The notes below the pieces were generated by a model. The model worked only from the letters and a program-made list of their open reading frames with translations. It ran no database searches and was not told the DNA's origin. Position numbers and translations under genes: made by a program. Below are positions 42,903 to 52,286 of a stretch of 64,000 nt of DNA, piece by piece; within the stretch, counting starts at the first letter, position 1, and each line of letters begins with the position of its first letter. The stretch is from Superficieibacter sp. HKU1 (GTDB taxonomy: Bacteria > Pseudomonadota > Gammaproteobacteria > Enterobacterales > Enterobacteriaceae). The DNA lies in the NCBI RefSeq assembly GCF_029319185.1, contig NZ_CP119754.1, positions 2,790,001 through 2,854,000 of the forward strand, written 5' to 3'.

Positions 42903-44030
42903 TTATCGGTTCATTTGCGTATAAAAGTAACGTTTACGATAAAACAGATCGATATGCTTTCTTAGACTACCGGTTTTATCAAACTCAATGCCATTGGTTT
43001 TGATAAACATCAGCAGATAAAAAATGATAACGACGCTCGTTTCTGCCCTTGCCATGATTGCCTCTGTAAATCCATAACAGATCAGCGAAAAGACCAGCAC
43101 GATAAAGTACTTATTAGGGTTGTTGAGGATGGCCTGGTAAAGCATCCAGGTAAAAGGAATGATAAAAAATAAGCCGAGCGCACTCATTAGTATCAGATAG
43201 GAGTTATCGAGAGCATAATCCGGAAGCGCCGACCCAAATACATAATTGTAGGAATTAAGCGAGCTAAGATAATCATAAAAATAACTTAATCTTCCACTCA
43301 ACATATAATCTAAATCGCCACCATGGTAATCCCACGGCAAAAACAAGGATATCGCCAGTAAAGTGACAGGCACCAGGGGCAAGTAGAAAACCACCAGATA
43401 GCGAAACAAGCCAATAGAAATGGCGACGTAAAAAATTAATGAAACAATCATCGCATAACCCGGCGTACGGGAATCTGCCAGGAAAGGTACACAGATGAAG
43501 AATACCAGAAGAATATTAGTAAACCAGCGAATAACGGAAGGTATTCTACCAGAAAGATATCCTTTACAGGCAAACAGAGTCATAAAGCAGGAATAAGCAA
43601 TCATCCCTGGATAGTTTGCCGACCAGAATCCCATATTATTTCTATAGCGTCCAGTCTCAGGGATATAGACGATATCGGGATGGATGATGCCTTTGATGAC
43701 TAACGCGGTGAAAAGCAGCGAAAACATTAATGTTGAATAATAAACAACTTCAATACTTTTAACCGCGCCTTTACGCCTTAACAGGTAAATAAACCATAGT
43801 GTAAAAATCAGGTTGATACAGGATTGGTTAAAGTTAAAGAGGAAAAAAACGGCAAGTACCACGCTACCGACGATGAGATTTAACTCTATATCAAGGTTTT
43901 TGATATAATAAATAACTATGATTATACCAATAGTGGCTCTTAATAACATTCCTGTTCGGTCGTCTATCACTTCCAGACCACTAATCAACAGCGAATTTGT
44001 TTGCATTAAAAACAATAAGAGTGCTGTCAT
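42903..44030 (-). CDS. wzy: Wzy-like O-antigen polymerase (his-proximal locus)
   Basis: A 375-residue protein with about ten to eleven hydrophobic helices and a large polar loop (PDIVYIPETGRYRNNMGFWSA region, about 118-138; the SRTPGYAM stretch near 187 begins another), the usual topology of polymerases that join undecaprenol-linked repeat units. Sequence similarity among Wzy proteins is low, so the call rests on topology and on the presence of wzx, wzz and wbaP in the same locus and the absence of another candidate. It is the last gene, after wzz, which is an unusual place. Confidence 0.78.
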   Translation of the reverse strand: MTALLLFLMQTNSLLISGLEVIDDRTGMLLRATIGIIIVIYYIKNLDIELNLIVGSVVLAVFFLFNFNQSCINLIFTLWFIYLLRRKGAVKSIEVVYYSTLMFSLLFTALVIKGIIHPDIVYIPETGRYRNNMGFWSANYPGMIAYSCFMTLFACKGYLSGRIPSVIRWFTNILLVFFICVPFLADSRTPGYAMIVSLIFYVAISIGLFRYLVVFYLPLVPVTLLAISLFLPWDYHGGDLDYMLSGRLSYFYDYLSSLNSYNYVFGSALPDYALDNSYLILMSALGLFFIIPFTWMLYQAILNNPNKYFIVLVFSLICYGFTEAIMARAETSVVIIFYLLMFIKTNGIEFDKTGSLRKHIDLFYRKRYFYTQMNR

Positions 44031-44203
44031 ATTATACGAAAATAGTTAATGTCATTAGAATATTTACCGGCATAAGATACGTCGTTAAAACTGTATCTGC
44101 CAGAAAACAATATACGTTACACCACCCTCCCTGGTAGTGTAATGGCTGGTCCGGCAAGCATCAATAAAATGATTTCAATACTTACCAGGAATCTTACTGC
44201 CTG

Positions 44204-45184
44204 TCATACATTTGCTTTATAATCACGCAATGCATTACGGGTTAATACAACACCAGCACCGATCATCAGCCCTAGGAATAAGCCAATAGCTACTGTTAAA
44301 GCACGTTTCGGACTGTCGCGGCGCACCGGCAATTTTGGCTTCATAACGTAACGATAAGAATGCAATTCAGAATCATCAATCTTAAGCGTACTGATTGCCA
44401 TCAACGTCTGACGAGTCGCATAATAATCATCTGACAGTGCTAACGGGCGCGACTCTTCGTTCTTAACCATAGAAGCTAACGCATCGCTACCGAGCAAGAA
44501 CATTGTATCCTGAGAAACTTGTTCAGCTTGTTGTGCCTGAGGCAATTTAATATTCGCCTGATTCGCCACGGTAAGCGCCTGATTAATTTGCGCCATCCGC
44601 TGATCCTTTTGCTCCTTAGCAATAGTCTCCTGGCGGGTTAAGGTTTGTTGTAGCTCAGCTGAACGAGCTTTAATATTCATCTGGAGATCGGCGCGTAGCT
44701 CTTTTGCTACTTCATCATCGACCTGTTGAATAGTCTCAGCTAACATTCTCTGCGCCAGTGCTGGTCCCTGATCAACATAAGATACTTTTATTGGGAGTCC
44801 CTGATCTTTCACGGCCGGTACGATATCAATAATTTTTTTATCTTCCCGATCGTTAACCGTCTCGGCAAGTGCTGAGAACGCAGCATTAAAGCGCTGAATA
44901 AAGTCCTGCTGAATGTTGGCCAGACCCGGGGCAGCAGGTCCGTACATGATATTCATTGCATTGCTATAAGCATTAATTTGACCAGCATCAGGTGCCGTAA
45001 TAATTGACGTAGAAGTCCATTTCTCCTTCGCAATAGAAATATAACCCACCGATAAGACAATGCCGATAATAACCCAGATGGCAATTGTTTTTTTACCATG
45101 CCAAAGCTGCACCAGAAGGTCTATTAAATTAACCTGCTGGCGCTTTTTTGTGCGATTAACGTAACGCGTACTGGACTGATTCAT
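44204..45184 (-). CDS. wzz: Wzz, O-antigen chain-length determinant
   Basis: A 326-residue PCP1-type copolymerase. One helix near the N-terminus (about 34-52, IAIWVIIGIVLSVGYIS), a long helical periplasmic domain, then the Pro-rich segment KPKLPVRRDSPKRA leading into the second helix (AVGLFLGLMIGAGVVL-like, about 298-316). It sets modal length of the polymer. Position next to hisI is normal for enterobacterial wzzB, but here wzy follows it. A hairpin separates it from rmlA, so it may have its own promoter. Confidence 0.93.
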   Translation of the reverse strand: MNQSSTRYVNRTKKRQQVNLIDLLVQLWHGKKTIAIWVIIGIVLSVGYISIAKEKWTSTSIITAPDAGQINAYSNAMNIMYGPAAPGLANIQQDFIQRFNAAFSALAETVNDREDKKIIDIVPAVKDQGLPIKVSYVDQGPALAQRMLAETIQQVDDEVAKELRADLQMNIKARSAELQQTLTRQETIAKEQKDQRMAQINQALTVANQANIKLPQAQQAEQVSQDTMFLLGSDALASMVKNEESRPLALSDDYYATRQTLMAISTLKIDDSELHSYRYVMKPKLPVRRDSPKRALTVAIGLFLGLMIGAGVVLTRNALRDYKANV

Positions 45185-45268
45185 ATTAACCTTAAATGGA
45201 AATAATCATTCAAACTGATCGGAACGTAAATATTACTACGTGATATATCCTGCAAAGGAAGGTAATAA

Positions 45269-45296
45269 CAACAGCCTGGGAATATCCAGGCTGTTG
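45269..45296 (-). terminator. Hairpin between rmlA and wzz
   Basis: An 11 base-pair stem CAACAGCCTGG/CCAGGCTGTTG just after the rmlA stop codon. The T run is weak, so it may act as a partial terminator or mRNA end stabiliser. Confidence 0.65.
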
Positions 45297-45301
45297 AGAA
45301 A

Positions 45302-46180
45302 TCAATTAGTAGCCACTAATTTGATAAGGTACTTACCATAATTATTTTTCGCCAGCGGTTCCGCCAGTTTGTGAACCTGTTCAGCGTTAATAAACCCCTT
45401 GCGGTAAGCAATTTCTTCCGGGCACGCTACTTTCAGGCCCTGACGTTCTTCAATAGTCGCAATAAAGTTGCTGGCCTCGATCAGGCTCTGGTGCGTACCC
45501 GTATCCAGCCAGGCATAGCCACGCCCCATCATCTCGACGGAAAGCTTACCCTGCTCCAGATAAAGCTGGTTGATATCAGTGATCTCAAGCTCACCGCGCG
45601 CTGACGGCTTCAGATTTTTTGCGAGAGAGACAACTTCGTTGTCATAGAAATACAGACCAGTAACAGCATAATTGCTCTTCGGTTTGACTGGCTTTTCTTC
45701 CAGTGAAATAGCCTTACCATTTTCATCAAACTCCGCCACGCCGTAGCGCTCCGGATCATTGACATGATATGCAAACACGGTTGCGCCAGACGGTTGGTTC
45801 ACAGCATTAGAAAGCAGTTTAGGCAGGTCGTGACCGTAGAAAATATTGTCACCCAGTACCAGAGCGCAGCTATCGTTACCGATAAACTCCTCACCAATAA
45901 TGAAAGCTTGGGCAAGGCCGTCCGGACTTTCCTGCACTTTATATTGCAGGTTGAGGCCCCACTGGCTGCCATCGCCGAGCAACTGCTCAAAACGCGGCGT
46001 ATCCTGCGGCGTGCTGATAATCAGAATATCGCGAATACCGGCGAGCATCAGGGTGGTCAGTGGATAGTAAATCATCGGTTTGTCATAGATCGGCAGCAAT
46101 TGTTTGCTCACCGCCATAGTGACCGGGTAAAGACGCGTGCCCGAGCCACCAGCCAGAATAATACCTTTACGAGTTGTCAT
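45302..46180 (-). CDS. rfbA: RmlA, glucose-1-phosphate thymidylyltransferase
   Basis: A 292-residue enzyme making dTDP-glucose from glucose 1-phosphate and dTTP, the first step to dTDP-L-rhamnose. The nucleotide loop GIILAGGSGTRLYPVT at 6-21, the YDKPMIYYPL stretch and SLEEKPVKPKSNYAVTGLYF are family hallmarks. It is last of the rml group (order C-B-D-A), which differs from the common B-D-A-C order. Confidence 0.97.
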   Translation of the reverse strand: MTTRKGIILAGGSGTRLYPVTMAVSKQLLPIYDKPMIYYPLTTLMLAGIRDILIISTPQDTPRFEQLLGDGSQWGLNLQYKVQESPDGLAQAFIIGEEFIGNDSCALVLGDNIFYGHDLPKLLSNAVNQPSGATVFAYHVNDPERYGVAEFDENGKAISLEEKPVKPKSNYAVTGLYFYDNEVVSLAKNLKPSARGELEITDINQLYLEQGKLSVEMMGRGYAWLDTGTHQSLIEASNFIATIEERQGLKVACPEEIAYRKGFINAEQVHKLAEPLAKNNYGKYLIKLVATN

Positions 46181-46204
46181 TGTTTTATCTCTGTTGTTCT
46201 TGTA

Positions 46205-47101
46205 TTAAAGCGCAGCTGTGAACAGTTCCGCCAGCATTCGTTCAACGCCAGCCTGCCATTGCGGCAACTGGAGATTAAACGTGCTCTGGAATTTTTCTGT
46301 CGACAAGCGGGAGTTATTCGGGCGACGAGCCGGGGTCGGATAAGCGCTGGTCGGCACTTTCTTCACTTCCTGAACGGCAAGCTCAATACCTGCCTCACGC
46401 GCCTTTGCAAAAACCAGCTCAGCATAATCAGCCCAGGTGGTAATACCGGAGGCGACAAGATGATACAGCCCGGCGACGTCAGGCTTAACAAGTGCGGTAC
46501 GAATAGCATGAGCGGTACAGTCAGCCAGCAGCTCTGCCCCGGTCGGCGCACCATATTGATCGCTGATAATAGAAAGCGTGTCGCGGGTTTTCGCCAGATT
46601 CAGCATTGTTTTGGCAAAGTTATTTCCCTTACCGGCATAGACCCAACTGGTGCGGAAAATAAGATGTTTATCGCAATGCTGCTGCAATGCCTGCTCACCA
46701 GCAAGCTTTGTCTCACCATAGACGTTAAGTGGTCCAGTCGCATCTGTCTCTTTCCACGGCGTTTCACCATCACCAGGGAAAACGTAATCGGTAGAGTAGT
46801 GCACAACCCAGGCATCCAGCTTCTGTGCTTCACGGGCGATAGCTTCCACGCTCTGCGCATTCAGCAGGTACGCCAGATCCGGTTCAGATTCAGCTTTATC
46901 CACAGCGGTATGCGCCGCCGCGTTAACGATCACGTCCGGGCGTAAGCGGCGCACGGTTTCAGCTACGCCTTCTGGTTTGGTAAAATCGCCGCAATAATCC
47001 GTAGAGTTAAAATCCAGCGCCGTCAGGTTTCCCAGCGGCGCTAACGCACGCTGAAGCTCCCAGCCTACCTGACCACTCTTACCGAATAACAAAATATTCA
47101 T
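46205..47101 (-). CDS. rfbD: RmlD, dTDP-4-dehydrorhamnose reductase
   Basis: A 298-residue short-chain dehydrogenase reducing dTDP-4-keto-L-rhamnose to dTDP-L-rhamnose with NADPH. GKSGQVGWELQ near the start binds the cofactor; STDYVFPGDG and YGETKLAGE (YxxxK) carry the catalytic residues. ATG 47101 shares a base with the rmlB stop codon; the GTG at 47104 is less likely. Confidence 0.97.
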   Translation of the reverse strand: MNILLFGKSGQVGWELQRALAPLGNLTALDFNSTDYCGDFTKPEGVAETVRRLRPDVIVNAAAHTAVDKAESEPDLAYLLNAQSVEAIAREAQKLDAWVVHYSTDYVFPGDGETPWKETDATGPLNVYGETKLAGEQALQQHCDKHLIFRTSWVYAGKGNNFAKTMLNLAKTRDTLSIISDQYGAPTGAELLADCTAHAIRTALVKPDVAGLYHLVASGITTWADYAELVFAKAREAGIELAVQEVKKVPTSAYPTPARRPNNSRLSTEKFQSTFNLQLPQWQAGVERMLAELFTAAL

Positions 47102-48186
47102 CACGCGCGATCCTTATAGTTCTGATCGATCCAGTTGGCGTAGGCACCACTTTTCACGTTATTCACCCACGCCTGATTATCCAGATACCACTGCACCGTT
47201 TTGCGGATGCCGGTTTCAAAACTTTCCTGCGGTGACCAGTTAAGTTCACGCTGAATTTTATCGGCGTCAATCGCATAACGGCGATCGTGGCCCGGACGGT
47301 CAGCCACCCAGGTAATGAGATCGCGATACGACGTTGCGGATGGAGCCAGTTCGTTGAGCAGATCGCAAATGGTATGCACCACTTCGATATTTTTCTTCTC
47401 GTTATGGCCGCCGATATTATACGTCTCACCCGGCTTGCCCTGGGTCAGTACGCAATAAAGCGCGCGAGCGTGATCTTCAACGTACAGCCAGTCGCGGATC
47501 TGATCGCCTTTACCATAAATCGGCAGCGGCTTCCCTTCCAGCGCGTTCAGGATCACCAGCGGGATCAGTTTTTCCGGGAAGTGGAACGGGCCATAATTGT
47601 TAGAGCAGTTGGTCACAATAGTTGGCAAACCGTAAGTACGTTTCCAGGCGCGAACCAGGTGGTCGCTGGAGGCTTTGGAGGCAGAATACGGGCTGCTCGG
47701 CGCGTAAGCTGTCGTTTCGGTAAACAGCGGCAGCGGTTCACTGCCGGTCCACTCATCCGGATGCGGCAAATCACCATACACTTCATCAGTGGAGATATGA
47801 TGGAAACGAAACGCCGCTTTGCGTGCGGCATCCAGTTGATTCCAGTAAGCTCGCGCAGCTTCTAATAACGTATAAGTCCCGACCACATTGGTTTCGATAA
47901 AATCAGCAGGCCCGGTAATAGAGCGATCCACATGACTTTCAGCCGCCAGGTGCATCACCAGATCAGGCTGGTGATCGGCAAAAATACGCTCCATGGCTGC
48001 TTTATCACAGATATCTGCTTTCTCAAAAGCATAGCGCTCGCTGTCGGCCACGCTCTCTAGTGACTCAAGGTTACCGGCGTAGGTTAATTTATCAACATTA
48101 ACAACGTGATCGGTTGTGTTCTCAATAATATGACGAACCACCGCAGAACCAATAAAACCCGCGCCACCTGTTACCAGAATTTTCAT
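47101..48186 (-). CDS. rfbB: RmlB, dTDP-glucose 4,6-dehydratase
   Basis: A 361-residue NAD-dependent enzyme. GGAGFIGSAVVRHI near the N-terminus binds NAD; HISTDEVYGDLP and YSASKASSDHLVRAW (YxxxK) hold the active-site residues. It makes dTDP-4-keto-6-deoxyglucose. ATG 48186 follows AAAGG; a TTG one codon upstream is ignored. Confidence 0.97.
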   Translation of the reverse strand: MKILVTGGAGFIGSAVVRHIIENTTDHVVNVDKLTYAGNLESLESVADSERYAFEKADICDKAAMERIFADHQPDLVMHLAAESHVDRSITGPADFIETNVVGTYTLLEAARAYWNQLDAARKAAFRFHHISTDEVYGDLPHPDEWTGSEPLPLFTETTAYAPSSPYSASKASSDHLVRAWKRTYGLPTIVTNCSNNYGPFHFPEKLIPLVILNALEGKPLPIYGKGDQIRDWLYVEDHARALYCVLTQGKPGETYNIGGHNEKKNIEVVHTICDLLNELAPSATSYRDLITWVADRPGHDRRYAIDADKIQRELNWSPQESFETGIRKTVQWYLDNQAWVNNVKSGAYANWIDQNYKDRA

Positions 48187-48212
48187 CAAATGGACCTTTA
48201 TGTCGTAATTAT

Positions 48213-48755
48213 TTAAAGTTGAGCAACGTATTCTTTGAAAGTCATTCCCTTCATGTCTTTCTCAGACAGAATAGGGTTGGTGACCTGCCAGTCGATATTC
48301 AGATCGGCATCATTCCACAGGATACATTTTTCACTTTGCGGATCGTAGTAATTAGTACATTTGTATTCGAAATCGACGGTATCGGAGAGAACGACAAAAC
48401 CGTGCGCCAGTCCCGGCGGGATCCAGAATTGCTTTTTGTTGCTTTCGCTAAGAATGACGGATTCCCATACGCCAAAGGTGGGGGAATCTTTGCGGATGTC
48501 GACCGCGACGTCCAGCACTTCGCCCTGCACTACGCGAACCAGCTTGCCCTGTGGGTTGTTAGTTTGAAGATGCAAACCACGCAGGACGTTCTTCACGGAA
48601 CGTGAATGGTTATCCTGAATAAAATCGAGATCGATATTCAGCATTTCCTTGTAACGCTGGGCATTAAAGGTTTCCAGAAAAAAACCGCGCGCATCTTCAA
48701 AAACGCGGGGCTCGATAATTTTCACACCCGCGATTTTGGTGTCAATAACGTTCAT
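48213..48755 (-). CDS. rfbC: RmlC, dTDP-4-dehydrorhamnose 3,5-epimerase
   Basis: A 180-residue cupin. The catalytic His is in VLRGLHLQTNNPQGKLVRV and the Asp/Tyr partners further on (WIPPGLAHGFVVLSD and YKCTNYYDP). Three ATG codons occur in a row; the third (48755) has the best spacing from AAGGA and gives the family start MNVIDTKI. Confidence 0.96.
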   Translation of the reverse strand: MNVIDTKIAGVKIIEPRVFEDARGFFLETFNAQRYKEMLNIDLDFIQDNHSRSVKNVLRGLHLQTNNPQGKLVRVVQGEVLDVAVDIRKDSPTFGVWESVILSESNKKQFWIPPGLAHGFVVLSDTVDFEYKCTNYYDPQSEKCILWNDADLNIDWQVTNPILSEKDMKGMTFKEYVAQL

Positions 48756-48775
48756 CATCATTCCTTTCGTACTTT

Positions 48776-50203
48776 TTAATATGCGCCGTCGCGTTTCAGA
48801 ACGACGCCGACAGTTTTGAACAATATTACGATATCATTCCACAAAGACCAGTTCTTGACGTACCACGAATCAAAGTAGACGCGTTTTTCATAATCAACGT
48901 CATTGCGTCCGCTGACCTGCCACAGCCCGGTCATACCGGGTTTAGCCATGCGGTAATAGTCCGCATCATCGCAGTAGCGCAGCAGTTCTTCGGCAATAAC
49001 CGGTCTGGGCCCGACCAGGCTCATCTCGCCTTTCAAGACGTTAAACAGCTGCGGGAGTTCATCAAGACTGGTACGGCGGATAAACTTACCGATTGGAGTA
49101 ATACGTGGATCGTCTCGCAACTTAAAGTCTTTATCCCACTCAGCCCGTGCCACCGGATCGTTTTCCAGCAAGTTTTGCAAAACTTCCTGAGAATTCATGA
49201 CCATTGAACGAAACTTGAGGCATTTAAACAGTCGGCCTTTGCGACCTACGCGTTCATGGCCATAGATGGCATAGCCACCATCTTTTTTCACCTGTAGGCT
49301 AAGATAGATAAACAGCGGCGAAAGCATGATAAGCAGCAGGCTGGAAACCACAATATCAAACGTGCGTTTAACAAAGCGGGAACTGCGTTTTGCCAGGTTA
49401 TTGTTGACGCGTAATAACAGGACTTCGTGACTGAAAATAAATGCCATGTCCGTGCCGTACAGGGGTACGCCGCGAATAGTCGGGATGACGGAGATAGAAC
49501 GGCATTTTTTCTTAGTCAGGTTTTTAAGCCATATCTCCAGCTGCTGAGAATCGCTTTCATCGAAAGCAAGTATGTACTGAATATTTTTATAATCTTTAAG
49601 GCGATAAATCTCTTCCTCGGAACTCAGTACCTTAATGTCTCCGTTAATCGGGACATCGTGCCCATTAACAGAATAAAAATACTGAATATCATATCCCAGG
49701 TTTTTTTCACTCATTAATGCCTGATAAGCATCATAAGCATTAATACCGCCGCCAAGAATGATGGTTTTTTTCTTCCACATGCCCAGTTTGTTGAGCAACA
49801 GCTTGATAAGTTTCCTGCCCACGGGTATGAACACAAAAATACCGCTCCATGTGAATACCCAGAGATAACGGGAAAAATGCCATTTTGAGAATGCCACCAT
49901 CGCCAAATCGATGATCGCAAAAATGACAATGGTACGTAGTATCTCTTTAAGTTCATTCCAGAAAGGCTTACGGTATGTATAATGTCGTAAGCGTATCCCA
50001 AACCATGCTACCGCAATAAAGCCCAGGGCAAAATGCGAAAGCACACGGAAATTATAATCTTCCTGCGGCAAAAATGGGGAAAGGTCACCACCAAAAAACT
50101 GCTTTGTCAGCCACATTGCCACAAATAAACACGAAATATAGATACCAAAATCCATTAATGCAAAAAGGTATTTAGGTATAAAATGACGAACGCTATTACT
50201 CAT
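48776..50203 (-). CDS. wbaP: WbaP, undecaprenyl-phosphate galactose-1-phosphate transferase
   Basis: A 475-residue polyprenol-phosphate hexose-1-phosphate transferase that starts repeat-unit assembly by placing galactose 1-phosphate on undecaprenyl phosphate. It aligns throughout with Salmonella WbaP: IRLRHYTYRKPFWNELKEI, WKKKTIILGGGINA in the middle domain, KRTFDIV at the catalytic domain start, then KFRSMV, RRTSLDELPQLFNVL, GPRPV, and the end VLKRDGAY. ATG 50203 lies after AGGTGAG; the ORF opens at a GTG three codons upstream. The first sugar of this unit is therefore probably galactose. Confidence 0.94.
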   Translation of the reverse strand: MSNSVRHFIPKYLFALMDFGIYISCLFVAMWLTKQFFGGDLSPFLPQEDYNFRVLSHFALGFIAVAWFGIRLRHYTYRKPFWNELKEILRTIVIFAIIDLAMVAFSKWHFSRYLWVFTWSGIFVFIPVGRKLIKLLLNKLGMWKKKTIILGGGINAYDAYQALMSEKNLGYDIQYFYSVNGHDVPINGDIKVLSSEEEIYRLKDYKNIQYILAFDESDSQQLEIWLKNLTKKKCRSISVIPTIRGVPLYGTDMAFIFSHEVLLLRVNNNLAKRSSRFVKRTFDIVVSSLLLIMLSPLFIYLSLQVKKDGGYAIYGHERVGRKGRLFKCLKFRSMVMNSQEVLQNLLENDPVARAEWDKDFKLRDDPRITPIGKFIRRTSLDELPQLFNVLKGEMSLVGPRPVIAEELLRYCDDADYYRMAKPGMTGLWQVSGRNDVDYEKRVYFDSWYVKNWSLWNDIVILFKTVGVVLKRDGAY

Positions 50204-50208
50204 TATAC

Positions 50209-51147
50209 TCACCTGTTGTAAGCGCTACTGTCCCAGTACCTTCTGTGCATACTCATTTTCTTAACGAGTGAGAACGGTAGAGACTTATATTTCAAACCAA
50301 GTTTATAGCCAAGTAATTTAGCAGCATTATTAGCAAACGCTTTAGGCAATAATAATGGATTGTGTTTAATTAAATAGCTTATTTCTGATTTAATGAATTT
50401 ACTACCCTCTGAAGAAACACCGTTGAACTCTTTTTGAATCCAGGGTTCATCATAATGAAATACACCGATGTCAAAATAGCGTTTAAACTCCTCAGTCGTG
50501 GAGTAGTTATGTGAGTGACGAGCTGCAGCATCGGCGCAATAGCCCGTTTTTAAATTTTGCTGGAGTGCCCTTGCGGCAAAATACATATCTTCACACAGGA
50601 TAGTATCAACTGGAAAGCCGCCGATACGCTGAAAGTCAGCCACCTTGTAAGCTGAAAATGAGTTCGACATGAAGACCGTTTTAATACCACGTAATGAAAT
50701 GTCCTGCCGCTGATTTACCAGTGAGCGATCGCCGTAGTTAAAGTAACGCGCATGCGCCGCCACCGCGTTGGCATCTAAATGCGGCAGCTGTTTACCATAG
50801 GCGGCACTGAGATCGTGCTCGATCATATAATTGACCAGAGTAGTAACGGCATCACTCGTGTGCAGGATTGCATCCTGTGTAAGCAGCACGACGTAGTCTT
50901 TATCGTGGAAAATGTCCATTGCCACATTACGTGTACCGCCATGATTAAATTCACTCCGAGCGATCTCATGGACAGTAAAACCATATTGTTTTGCAATCTG
51001 CTGGGTGTTGTCCCGGCTTTGAGAATCAATCACGACAACATCAATACCGGCCTGGCAATTCTGGTGAATAGCGTGCGCTGCCTGCTCCCAGATTTTTCCG
51101 CCATTATAAGTTACGACAGCAATACCTATTTTTACAGGAGAACTCAT
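50209..51147 (-). CDS. GT2 rhamnosyltransferase, WbaN/RfbN-like
   Basis: A 312-residue GT-A glycosyltransferase. The segments GIAVVTYNGGKIWEQA, VVVIDSQSRDNTQQIAK, HGGTRNVAMD and LLTQDAILH (its acidic motif is the TQD) are characteristic of bacterial rhamnosyltransferases such as Salmonella WbaN. Linkage to WbaP and rmlABCD supports transfer of L-rhamnose onto the galactose. The acceptor linkage cannot be read from sequence. Confidence 0.88.
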   Translation of the reverse strand: MSSPVKIGIAVVTYNGGKIWEQAAHAIHQNCQAGIDVVVIDSQSRDNTQQIAKQYGFTVHEIARSEFNHGGTRNVAMDIFHDKDYVVLLTQDAILHTSDAVTTLVNYMIEHDLSAAYGKQLPHLDANAVAAHARYFNYGDRSLVNQRQDISLRGIKTVFMSNSFSAYKVADFQRIGGFPVDTILCEDMYFAARALQQNLKTGYCADAAARHSHNYSTTEEFKRYFDIGVFHYDEPWIQKEFNGVSSEGSKFIKSEISYLIKHNPLLLPKAFANNAAKLLGYKLGLKYKSLPFSLVKKMSMHRRYWDSSAYNR

Positions 51148-52286
51148 TATTTTGTTTCCAGAGAATCAAGAATATTTTTTACTAAAGCATCCCAGCTATG
51201 GCTAACTAAATATGCCGGATCATCAACAAAGCTTGTTGTACTAAAAATATTTTTTCCTTCACAGAGAGCAGTCAACTTTTCTGCCAGGTGCGTTACATCA
51301 TCCGGTGGGAAAAAGGCAACCTTACCGTAATCACCTAGTGTCTCATGAGCATAGGGTAATTCAGCGCAAAGGATCGGCAAATTGAACGCCTTTGCTTCAG
51401 AAAGCGGCAAACCCCATGTCTCAAGCTTAGAAGGAAAGATCAGGGCATCTGTTTCGTTACGATACATCTCATCCAGACGCTGTTTACTCTGCAGGCCGAT
51501 AAAGCGAATATTATCAAGCTGACGTCTTTCACATTCGTCAATGATGTAGTCACCAAATTTGGTCATTCCCTTGTCAAACGTCAGTCGGATCTGAATCCGA
51601 TTATAAACCTCACACTGTCGCTGCTTAAGAAGGTCCATCGCTTCAACCAGTACAGAAAAATTCTTAAAAGTACGGGGAAAAGCAGGATAAAGTAACCTTT
51701 TGAGGCTATCGGGTTCTACAGTGGTACGCCTGTGCTCATCGTCTTTTTTGATGTTAGCTACCGGACGCGCAACCATAATGTTGTTAATGCCGTAGGTTTT
51801 CTGAAAATAGCGCGCAATCCACTGTTGTTGAACAATCACATAGCGGTTCGCTTTAATATTAATGCCATACAAAAACTTATAAAACTTAGTAAATAAGTAA
51901 AATGTGCGGTCATACTTTAAATCAACACTGCTGGACTGATAAAAAGGTGATGGATTATGGCAATAAACAAACTGATTCGGGACTGCCACGCGAGCTGACA
52001 TATCGTGCAAAGAAATCCATGCGTCAGGTTTAAGCTCTTTGCTTAACGCATAGCTGGTCATATATTCAAATTTTATGCGTTTAAACCAGCTAGTTTTAAT
52101 TTCTTTGTACTCACGAAACTCAACGTTGGGTAAGCCAACATAGTCATTAAACAGTGCAATATCATGAACCAGACAAATGAGTTTAACACCATGTACTTTA
52201 CTAAAAGTGTCAATCATGGAGCGATACACGGTCAAAATCCCGCCCTCAACCATATTGACACCTGAAAGAACAATTAACTTATCCAT
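51147..52286 (-). CDS. GT4-family glycosyltransferase
   Basis: A 379-residue GT-B enzyme of family 4. VEGGILTVYRSMID near the N-terminus and the C-terminal FPSKLETWGLPLSEAKAFNLPI (the E-x7-E region) are the usual fingerprints. It adds one sugar of the repeat unit, identity unknown. Its start codon shares bases with the upstream gene end (eight-base overlap) and its stop abuts the next start, so the three transferases are tightly coupled. Confidence 0.9.
   Translation of the reverse strand: MDKLIVLSGVNMVEGGILTVYRSMIDTFSKVHGVKLICLVHDIALFNDYVGLPNVEFREYKEIKTSWFKRIKFEYMTSYALSKELKPDAWISLHDMSARVAVPNQFVYCHNPSPFYQSSSVDLKYDRTFYLFTKFYKFLYGINIKANRYVIVQQQWIARYFQKTYGINNIMVARPVANIKKDDEHRRTTVEPDSLKRLLYPAFPRTFKNFSVLVEAMDLLKQRQCEVYNRIQIRLTFDKGMTKFGDYIIDECERRQLDNIRFIGLQSKQRLDEMYRNETDALIFPSKLETWGLPLSEAKAFNLPILCAELPYAHETLGDYGKVAFFPPDDVTHLAEKLTALCEGKNIFSTTSFVDDPAYLVSHSWDALVKNILDSLETK

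Noticed and set aside
45764..46945. Open frame antisense to rmlA and rmlD (393 codons)
   Set aside because: It is opposite two conserved enzymes and crosses their junction; composition and lack of family similarity mark it as a shadow.
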